Assembly: GCA_003644825.1 (NCBI GenBank) | Contig: QNDJ01000089.1 | Span: forward strand, 1 to 6,781 | Source: B21-G16 sp003644825 [NCBI: Candidatus Zhuqueibacterota bacterium] | GTDB lineage: Bacteria; SM23-31; B21-G16 | Direction: 5' to 3' | DNA length: 6,781 nt | Part shown: positions 1 through 5,512 of the stretch, piece by piece | Layout: every line of letters begins with the position of its first letter | Numbering within the stretch: position 1 is the stretch's first letter | Notes under the pieces: model-generated | Told to the model about the DNA's origin: nothing | Seen by the model: only the letters and a program-made list of their open reading frames with translations | The model's database searches: none | Made by a program: the position numbers and the translations under genes

Positions 1-1181
1 ACTCAAAACAGAACCCAATATATTTTCTTGATAATTATTTGTTTACAGGCACGGGTAATACAATATTGGTTTATGACTTAACAGATGAAAATAATCCTGA
101 AGTTAAAGCGAAGATAAATATCGGTAATAGTATAAATTTTTTATCAGTAAAAGATTCATTGATTTTTGCTTTATCGGACAGCAGTCTATTTTTAATAAAT
201 TATTCAAGTCTTGAAAACCCGTTTATTGTTTCGTCTGTTAATTTTGATACTGATTTATACAGTATTTTAATTAAGGATTCAAAGATATATGTGTGTGCTG
301 GTGAGAAAGGACTTATAATTCTTGACATTACTACTCCTGAGAATCCCTCTATAATTGGTAACATAAATACACCTGGAGAATGTAAGGGTATTGATATTTC
401 AGGGGATTATGCTTTTGTTGCTGATGGAGAAAAAGGTATCAGGGTAATAAATATATCCGATCCAGCTAATCTGAAAGAAGAAGGTTATTTTGAAAACCTT
501 ACCAACACAGTAAAGGTTATTATAGACGGGGCTTATTTATATGTTCTGGATACTTCCCTCGGGTTAAAAATACTGAATGTTTCGATACCTGCATTACCTT
601 TTGAGGCGAGCCTGTATAAACCTGATGTATCTATTATAGATTTTTCAATTTATGGAGCTATAGCTTATATTCTTGATGGAGAGTCTCTCCTTCATTTTAT
701 AAAAATTTTTGATCCTTACTACCCGGTTGAGGTAAATCAGTTCCTAATTACGGGTGAAGCTCAAAGTATGTTTGTTACTTCCACAACTGCATTTGTTATT
801 CTAAAAAACAGAGAATTAAAAATTATAGATATAACCGATTTATATAACCCTTTCATCAAAAATACCATAATAGTTTCAGCAAAAAAAAAGAAGAATCTAT
901 TTTCACGTAATTTATTTATTACGAATTTTCCCAATCCATTTAATAATGAAACATTAATACAATATGGAGTCCCGGAATTATCAAAAGTAACTTTAGTGAT
1001 TTATAATGTTCTTGGAATTGAAATCGTAAAACTTGTTGATGAGTTTCAGGTACCGGGTATATACAGTGTAAAATGGCAGACAGAAGACAAAAAGGGCAAT
1101 CCAGTACCTTCTGGAGTTTATATAATAGAACTTAAAGTAAAAAATAAAATTATTACAAAAAAAATTTTGATTCTGAAATAA
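1..1181 (+). CDS. Secreted LVIVD-repeat beta-propeller protein with C-terminal T9SS type A (FlgD-Ig-like) sorting domain, 5'-partial
   Basis: The frame is open from base 3 to the TAA at 1179-1181, so the gene starts before the window. The first in-window start is a TTG at 39, but the codons before it (..FLDNYLFTGTG) align with the pre-motif strand of later repeats (GDYAFVADG), so they are coding. Numbering from the TTG, seven LVIVD-type motifs start at residues 9, 50, 92, 134, 176, 218 and 260, for example LIILDITTPENP, IRVINISDPANL and LKIIDITDLYNP. These pack as beta-propeller blades. After a lysine-rich linker (about 281-286), residues 291-380 form the sorting domain: NFPNPFNNET, VTLVIYNVLG, VPSGVYIIEL, ending KKILILK. 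In this family the propeller is typically extracellular or surface-attached and the C-terminal domain directs export through the Por secretion system; ligand and exact role are unknown. A 9-A run (881-889) sits at the domain junction. Family assignment is secure; the export route is inferred. Confidence 0.88.
   Translation, partial: SKQNPIYFLDNYLFTGTGNTILVYDLTDENNPEVKAKINIGNSINFLSVKDSLIFALSDSSLFLINYSSLENPFIVSSVNFDTDLYSILIKDSKIYVCAGEKGLIILDITTPENPSIIGNINTPGECKGIDISGDYAFVADGEKGIRVINISDPANLKEEGYFENLTNTVKVIIDGAYLYVLDTSLGLKILNVSIPALPFEASLYKPDVSIIDFSIYGAIAYILDGESLLHFIKIFDPYYPVEVNQFLITGEAQSMFVTSTTAFVILKNRELKIIDITDLYNPFIKNTIIVSAKKKKNLFSRNLFITNFPNPFNNETLIQYGVPELSKVTLVIYNVLGIEIVKLVDEFQVPGIYSVKWQTEDKKGNPVPSGVYIIELKVKNKIITKKILILK
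63..851 (+). repeat. Seven tandem LVIVD units with a 42-residue (126-nt) period
   Basis: Motif starts fall at nucleotides 63, 186, 312, 438, 564, 690 and 816. The first step is 123 nt and every later step is exactly 126 nt. Each unit carries a hydrophobic LxIxD/N strand, then S/T-D-P/x-x-x-P, then a strand, then a D/G-x-Y-A/L-F/Y-V strand. The units have diverged in DNA sequence, so this is an old protein-level repeat and not a recent DNA duplication. Confidence 0.85.
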
Positions 1182-1207
1182 ATAATAAAATTAATTCCCT
1201 CCAGAAT

Positions 1208-1234
1208 TAAACTTTTAGAAATTTTTACCGATTA
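1208..1234 (+). promoter_or_regulatory. Candidate sigma-28 (FliA) promoter for fliD
   Basis: TAAACTTT (1208-1215), an 11-nt spacer (1216-1226), then ACCGATTA (1227-1234). The FliA consensus known from enteric bacteria is TAAAGTTT-N11-GCCGATAA, so 13 of 16 positions match with the exact spacing, including the core TAAA-N15-CCGAT. It lies 118 nt upstream of the fliD start and fits late flagellar gene control. The predicted start site is about 1240-1243, inside a run of nine A (1236-1244). No comparable sigma-70 or sigma-54 promoter was seen in this gap. The call rests on motif matching alone. Confidence 0.6.
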
Positions 1235-1262
1235 TAAAAAAAAAGTATATATATAAGTTATT

Positions 1263-1285
1263 AAGGTTCGAGCCTGACCTTTTTT
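1263..1285 (+). terminator. Weak terminator-like hairpin in the fliD leader
   Basis: AAGGTT (1263-1268) pairs with GACCTT (1276-1281), including one G-U pair, around a 7-nt loop CGAGCCT. The T-tract runs 1280-1285, overlapping the end of the stem. It could end the upstream propeller transcript. However, it lies downstream of the candidate sigma-28 promoter, so it would also sit in the fliD leader and may attenuate or structure that RNA instead. The stem is short. Confidence 0.35.
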
Positions 1286-1329
1286 ATAGAACTACTGATA
1301 TTGGATTGATTATTTATAAAGCGGCTCGA
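1268..1329 (+). repeat. GC-rich complementary pair in the fliD leader
   Basis: TCGAGCC (1268-1274) is perfectly complementary to GGCTCGA (1323-1329), and a G-U pair (1267/1330) extends it. The left arm is largely the loop of the hairpin at 1263-1281; the right arm ends 12 nt before the Shine-Dalgarno sequence. Pairing could form a loop-to-leader (pseudoknot-like) contact. The region is otherwise very A+T-rich, so the arms stand out, but chance is not excluded. Confidence 0.35.
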
Positions 1330-1340
1330 GATTTATCAGA

Positions 1341-1347
1341 AAGGAAA
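1341..1347 (+). promoter_or_regulatory. Ribosome binding site of fliD
   Basis: AAGGAAA, with AGGA at 1342-1345 spaced 7 nt from the ATG at 1353. This fixes the start codon, and the N-terminus it gives is the expected FliD one. Confidence 0.7.
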
Positions 1348-1352
1348 GTAAT

Positions 1353-2852
1353 ATGGCAGAAATCGGTTCAATATCAACAACTCCAAGTATAAATACCCTC
1401 GTAAAAACTTTTCTTGATGTTGAAAGAAAACCAATAAAAAATTTAGAAACAAAAAAAACAGAACTAAATAAAAGAACATCTGTTTTTACCGATTTAAAAT
1501 CCAAACTAAAAACATTGAAAGATAGGCTGGATACTTTTACTGCTGTTGGAGAAGAGGCTAAATTAAGTGCTAAAATTGTAACCGTAAGTAATGAAAATAT
1601 TTTTACTGCAGAAGCTACGCCGGATGCTTCCATTGGTGTAAATACGATATTTGTATCCAGAGTCGCAAAGAATGATATTGTTGTATCCAGCAGGATTTCC
1701 AAAAATGGGTTTTCTCTTGTTAATTCTGCATACGGAAGAACAAGAAAAATCTCTATAACTGTTGGTTCAGGTAATGCTAACACCATCACCATTTCTTTTG
1801 GAACGGACATTTCCAGTAACCAGGATGTATTAGATAAAATCGCTGAGGAAATAAATGATGCTGACATAGGGGTAAGTGCAAAAGTTATAGCTGATACGAG
1901 GTCAACCATAAGATTAGCAATTGTTAGTGATGAGGTTGGTTCTGAAAACACAATACAGCTTGCTGATGTTAACAATAACAATGGGCTTTTTAAAAAATTG
2001 GGGCTCATAGAAAAAAACAATGAAAGAAGGAAAGCAACAAGAACTCAGGGCGGGTATATTTATGAAAACACTGAAAATCTTGATGCTTTATTTTCTTTAA
2101 ACGGAATCGAGATAACAAAAAGTACAAATGAAATAGATGATGTGTTAACAGGTGTAACGATAAAGCTCCTGAAAGCTCAAAAAAGTGGAGATGAACCTGA
2201 AACTTTAACCATCTCTCAAGATACTTCCACCATTAAAGAGCAACTTGAAAATTTCATTAAAGAATATAACGATGCTATTAAATATCTAAACGAGAAAACA
2301 AGCATTAATGCTATAACAAAAGAAAGAGGTACTCTTTCCGGGAATTTCACGTATCAGAACCTGAAAATCAGAATGAGAAGTATAATCGCTCAAAAAGTTT
2401 CCGGGATAGAAGAAGGAAAACCACAGACTATAAGAGATCTGGGGATAAAAATTAATAATGATGGAACCCTTGAACTGGAAGATGAAGACCAACTGGAAGA
2501 AGCACTTGCTCAGGGTCCTACAACTGTATCTGACATTTTTACATCAGATGATGGAATTGCAACAAATTTAAAGGATCTTTTAAGCAACTATACCAGTACA
2601 GGCGGAATTATCGATATAAGTAAAAAAGGCGTTTCAAATGAGGAAAAAAGTGTTTCCCGGACAATCTCCAGCTACGAAAGTAGATTAAAATTCAGAGAAT
2701 CTGCCCTGAGAAAACAATTTGCTGAACTTCAAAAAACCCTCTCAATACTTAATAGCCAGCAAGCTTTACTTGCAAGAAGCGGGTTTATCACCTATGGTTA
2801 CGGATACGGTTACGGCATTTACGGAACTTCTAGTTATGGAGGATACTATTAG
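1353..2852 (+). CDS. fliD: Flagellar hook-associated protein 2 / filament cap protein FliD
   Basis: FliD forms the cap at the filament tip and guides flagellin polymerisation after export by the flagellar type III apparatus. The 499-residue length is normal. Residues 1-75 are the N-terminal D0/D1 leg and coiled coil (SINTLVKTFLDVERKPI is the family signature). Residues about 130-205 carry a flagellin IN-type repeat (DKIAEEINDADIGVSAKV). FSLNGIEITKSTNEIDDV (247-264) marks the start of the C-terminal FliD domain; LGIKINNDGTLEL (363-375) and LRKQFAELQKTLSILNSQ (452-469) follow the family pattern. There is no signal peptide, as expected for type III export. The protein then continues beyond the usual end with a Tyr/Gly tail (481-499). 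It has a Shine-Dalgarno AAGGAAA and a candidate FliA promoter upstream. No other flagellar gene is adjacent; fliS and flaG, frequent partners, are absent here. Identity is secure. Confidence 0.95.
   Translation: MAEIGSISTTPSINTLVKTFLDVERKPIKNLETKKTELNKRTSVFTDLKSKLKTLKDRLDTFTAVGEEAKLSAKIVTVSNENIFTAEATPDASIGVNTIFVSRVAKNDIVVSSRISKNGFSLVNSAYGRTRKISITVGSGNANTITISFGTDISSNQDVLDKIAEEINDADIGVSAKVIADTRSTIRLAIVSDEVGSENTIQLADVNNNNGLFKKLGLIEKNNERRKATRTQGGYIYENTENLDALFSLNGIEITKSTNEIDDVLTGVTIKLLKAQKSGDEPETLTISQDTSTIKEQLENFIKEYNDAIKYLNEKTSINAITKERGTLSGNFTYQNLKIRMRSIIAQKVSGIEEGKPQTIRDLGIKINNDGTLELEDEDQLEEALAQGPTTVSDIFTSDDGIATNLKDLLSNYTSTGGIIDISKKGVSNEEKSVSRTISSYESRLKFRESALRKQFAELQKTLSILNSQQALLARSGFITYGYGYGYGIYGTSSYGGYY
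2793..2849 (+). other. Tyr/Gly-rich C-terminal tail of FliD
   Basis: The last 19 residues are YGYGYGYGIYGTSSYGGYY: 8 Tyr and 7 Gly. Four YG dipeptides come first, encoded with mixed synonymous codons (TAT GGT TAC GGA TAC GGT TAC GGC). This argues for selection on the peptide and against fresh DNA slippage. Known FliD proteins usually end soon after the D0 helix, which here ends near residue 475. The function of the tail is unknown. Confidence 0.8.
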
Positions 2853-2956
2853 TATTTAGTCTTCGGTATTAGTTTATGTAACCTGGAAAATCAAGTCTCA
2901 AAAGTAATAAGCTGACTATTAAGTATTTATATTTTCAATGCATTAAATTTTCTAAC

Positions 2957-4972
2957 CTATTCTTTTGCCATTTCAGAAAACTTCAGCATCTGTTCTTCGA
3001 ATGAGGCAGGATATTTAATTTTAACATCTGTGATATTTCCTTTTTCATCCTTAACTGGTTCCAGATAAGGAAAAACATAACCATTAAAACTGGGATAGTT
3101 AATTGCCTTAACTCTTTTGATAACGTTATCTCTCCATTCTGTATTTATTTTAATTCCATAGGTATTTACCAGCTTTTTTCCTGCTTCATAATCGCCTTCT
3201 GCCTTAATTCGCATAATTTCTGCCAGCAGTTCTCCGACTCCTTTTCTCATCAACTGATAATCTTTAATTTTAAGATATACTTTTCCGTTTTTATTAACTT
3301 CTTCGATTGCCCCTGTTTTATTCATCAGATACGTTACAATGAGATGAGTAGCTCTCATATGGTCATCCTGAATTTTATCACCATCTGGAATTCTTCTGAG
3401 TATCAACAGGTCACTCATTGCATATCTTCCGTATGCTGCTTCTGCTGCTTTTTTATCGGGGAGAACACCAATTTCTATCAGTTTATCATCGAACATATTA
3501 AAAAGGGCAACAAGGTCAGCTCTGGCTTCTTCAAGGGCTGAATAATTTTCCCTCAAGTAAGTTGAAGGGTCTTCTTTTAGTTTTTTATTCATCTTTCCGG
3601 AACCGTGTCCAATAATTTCATGCATTGCAACAAGAGCTTTACCTGTTACTTCTGCATATTTCTTGAACATTTCTACATCTTCTGGAAGGGCAAACTCATC
3701 TGTAACTTTTGCAGCTGACGCCATTCTTGCAGCGTCCATTATATTAGAAAGAAGAACACTTTTACTGCCATAAGTTTCTCTTATATCCTGTTCATTGGGT
3801 AAATTAATTCCTATAGGAGAAGATGGACCAAGCCCCCCTGTTCCTACAAGAAGATTGATTGAATTGGCTACAGGTATATCAAATTTTTTCTTTTTATACT
3901 CATCTTTCCAGGGTGCTTTTTGCTCGAAGTACAACGCATTATTCGCAAGGTCTTTCATAAGTTTTGTTGTTTTTTTATCCACAAAACTGACCATCGCTTC
4001 ATACTCTCCTTTTTTACCCCGGGCATCTTTATAAACCTCGATAAAACCATTAATAAAATCAATATTGTAATTATCTTTGACCCAGGAAATATTGAAATCC
4101 CTGAAATCCTTTGGATCACCAGTTTTAAAATATTTTATCAACTTTCTAATAGTTTCTTTCTGGTTTCCTTCAGCATAAGGAATAGCTTTTTCCAGCCATT
4201 TTATTACATTGGAAAGCTCTTTTGCATACAACCCCGGTTTAATTCCATCTGTGCCAGCACGATAAACCTGTTCAATAATGCGTCTCCTTCTATCCTTAGT
4301 AACTTTTGAATTTAATGGGTGTTTTTCTCTTCCTCTCCTTGCCCATCTTTCAACCTCTTTAAGAGTAACCCCTTCATAAAAGTTATTTGCGCTTCCTGTT
4401 AAAATGTCTTTTCCGGGTCCGGGATTTTTATTTGTCATAAGAGGTTCAAATTCTGCATCAAAAATACATTTTTTGAGGCGACCAATTTTTTTCTCCACTG
4501 TTTCTCCTTCTTTAAGTCCTATATCGCCTCCATTTTTAACCGCTATGTTGCAGGCTTTGATTAGTTCTTCAGGAGAAAAATTAGGTATAATTTTTCTTTT
4601 TGTTCGATCTGAGTATTGAGAACCATTTACCCAGAAAAGCTTTGTATAATCTTTAATCTTTTTGAGGAGACCCGGCTCAATGCCTTCAGGGTTTCTCAGG
4701 ATTCCCTCCAGAATAGCCTTTATTTCAAGAGTATGTTTATGATGCTGGTCATAAGCAATATCTCTGCCTGCAACTGCTGCCCGATAAAGATAATAGCACA
4801 GTATCTTTTCATTCAAAGTGAGTTCATCAAATCCATCTGCATAAACCTGAACAATTGCTGTATTCCCTACCTGTTCAAGCAAATAAGCCCTTTCCGGTTC
4901 TTTTTTCTTGCCACAATAAAAAATGAAAGTGAGTAAAAGTAGAGTAGCAATTAGTTTTTTTAAAATTTCCAT
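2957..4972 (-). CDS. Dipeptidyl peptidase III family zinc metallopeptidase (M49), probable lipoprotein or exported
   Basis: DPP III enzymes are zinc exopeptidases that release dipeptides from the N-terminus of short peptides. This 671-residue protein has the M49 signature HEIIGH at 451-456 (zinc His451 and His456, catalytic Glu452) and the second motif EEARAD at 481-486, whose second Glu (482) should be the third zinc ligand. GINLPN (388-393) matches the conserved GIN-PN substrate-binding strand, and His538 in DDHMRAT aligns, from memory of the human enzyme, with its catalytic-site His. The length fits the roughly 675-residue Bacteroides-type enzymes. The N-terminus is a signal sequence: K5-K6, a hydrophobic stretch 7-19, then Cys20 followed by GKKKEPE. 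This suggests a membrane lipoprotein, but Tyr19 at the -1 position is unusual for a lipobox. The ATG at 4972 is fixed by AAGGAGG. It is the last of three minus-strand genes, 68 nt after the response regulator, and probably scavenges peptides at the envelope. Confidence 0.92.
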   Translation of the reverse strand: MEILKKLIATLLLLTFIFYCGKKKEPERAYLLEQVGNTAIVQVYADGFDELTLNEKILCYYLYRAAVAGRDIAYDQHHKHTLEIKAILEGILRNPEGIEPGLLKKIKDYTKLFWVNGSQYSDRTKRKIIPNFSPEELIKACNIAVKNGGDIGLKEGETVEKKIGRLKKCIFDAEFEPLMTNKNPGPGKDILTGSANNFYEGVTLKEVERWARRGREKHPLNSKVTKDRRRRIIEQVYRAGTDGIKPGLYAKELSNVIKWLEKAIPYAEGNQKETIRKLIKYFKTGDPKDFRDFNISWVKDNYNIDFINGFIEVYKDARGKKGEYEAMVSFVDKKTTKLMKDLANNALYFEQKAPWKDEYKKKKFDIPVANSINLLVGTGGLGPSSPIGINLPNEQDIRETYGSKSVLLSNIMDAARMASAAKVTDEFALPEDVEMFKKYAEVTGKALVAMHEIIGHGSGKMNKKLKEDPSTYLRENYSALEEARADLVALFNMFDDKLIEIGVLPDKKAAEAAYGRYAMSDLLILRRIPDGDKIQDDHMRATHLIVTYLMNKTGAIEEVNKNGKVYLKIKDYQLMRKGVGELLAEIMRIKAEGDYEAGKKLVNTYGIKINTEWRDNVIKRVKAINYPSFNGYVFPYLEPVKDEKGNITDVKIKYPASFEEQMLKFSEMAKE

Positions 4973-4978
4973 AAAAAG

Positions 4979-4985
4979 CCTCCTT
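4979..4985 (-). promoter_or_regulatory. Strong ribosome binding site of the M49 peptidase
   Basis: Read on the minus strand this is AAGGAGG, 6 nt before the ATG. It is the strongest Shine-Dalgarno sequence in the window and selects the start that includes the signal sequence. Confidence 0.8.
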
Positions 4986-5040
4986 TTTTATTAAATTATA
5001 AATTTTTTTTCAGAACAGATTTTTTGTAGAAAAACAAATA

Positions 5041-5436
5041 TTATTGGATATTTTTCTCTTTAAATATATTGTTTAGTTCTTCGTATAAACGATGGAAATT
5101 TACAGGCTTTGCCAGAAATTTTCTTACGCCGAGGGACATTAACTCCTTTATTCTGGATTCGTTTAAACTTCCTGATAGCATAATGACGGGTGCTTTTTTC
5201 ACAAAAAGCCTCATTACTCTTAATGTCTGATAGCCATTCATTTTTGGCATCTCATAATCGGATATTATAACATCTATACTATCTTTTTCATCTTTTGCAA
5301 TCTGGATTGCTTCTTTACCATTACTTGCCAGTAAACAATCAAATTCATTTTTTAGCTTCATATAAAGAAGCATCCTTATCGGCTTGGTATCGTCAATAAT
5401 TAATATTTTTTTCTTATCTTTTTCTTTATCTTCCAT
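5041..5436 (-). CDS. Single-domain (CheY/Spo0F-like) response regulator receiver
   Basis: The 131-residue protein is one receiver domain and nothing else, so it has no DNA-binding or enzymatic output. All receiver landmarks are present: the acidic pair Asp15-Asp16 in ILIIDD, the phospho-acceptor Asp60 in IISDYEMP, Ser88 in VIMLSGS (the Thr/Ser position), and Lys110 followed by Pro111 in FLAKPV. A short charged leader (EDKEKDKKK) precedes the first strand. It probably takes phosphate from the kinase encoded 76 nt upstream and acts by protein contact or as a relay intermediate. Its target is unknown; flagellar switch, another kinase or a phosphotransferase are possibilities and none is shown. 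No clear Shine-Dalgarno sequence precedes the ATG (upstream bases are A+T only near the start), unlike fliD and the peptidase gene, so translational coupling or an SD-independent start is likely. Confidence 0.93.
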   Translation of the reverse strand: MEDKEKDKKKILIIDDTKPIRMLLYMKLKNEFDCLLASNGKEAIQIAKDEKDSIDVIISDYEMPKMNGYQTLRVMRLFVKKAPVIMLSGSLNESRIKELMSLGVRKFLAKPVNFHRLYEELNNIFKEKNIQ

Positions 5437-5512
5437 ATTATATAATCTATGAAAATTTTTTATTTAAAACAAATATGAAATTAATTTATCCTGTGTAAAA
5501 TAAAAATGCAGT

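Noticed and set aside
1262-1280. GGTTCGAGCC resembles the T-arm of a tRNA.
   Set aside because: The T-stem does not pair over five bases, and the upstream sequence is A/T repeats with no acceptor, D or anticodon arm.
1310-2020. A 236-codon open frame on the minus strand inside fliD.
   Set aside because: It is antisense to a secure gene, is rich in Leu, Ser, Val and Phe as expected from the reverse of Lys/Asn/Asp-rich A+T-rich coding sequence, and matches no family I recognise.
2843-2855. ATACT-ATT-AGTAT hairpin across the fliD stop codon as a terminator.
   Set aside because: The stem is five A+T-rich pairs and no T-tract follows.
2905-2921. TAATA / TATTA stem in the convergent gap as a bidirectional terminator.
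   Set aside because: The stem is five A-T pairs only and the T-tracts are short and interrupted; such stems are common by chance in this composition.
2846-2930. Imperfect direct repeat ACTATT(A)AGTATTTA at 2846-2858 and 2915-2929.
   Set aside because: Two short A+T-rich copies with one indel, one overlapping the fliD stop codon; there is no sign of a mobile element or site-specific recombination.
3344-4936. Several plus-strand open frames of 65-129 codons across the peptidase gene.
   Set aside because: They are shadows of the M49 gene, with no ribosome binding sites or recognisable domains.
4995-5000. TATAAT on the minus strand upstream of the peptidase gene as a -10 box.
   Set aside because: No -35 like TTGACA lies 16-18 nt upstream, and TATAAT is easily found by chance in this A/T-only stretch.
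5437-5442. TATAAT directly before the response regulator ATG as a leaderless promoter.
   Set aside because: Transcription would begin inside the coding region, after the ATG, and would miss the start codon.
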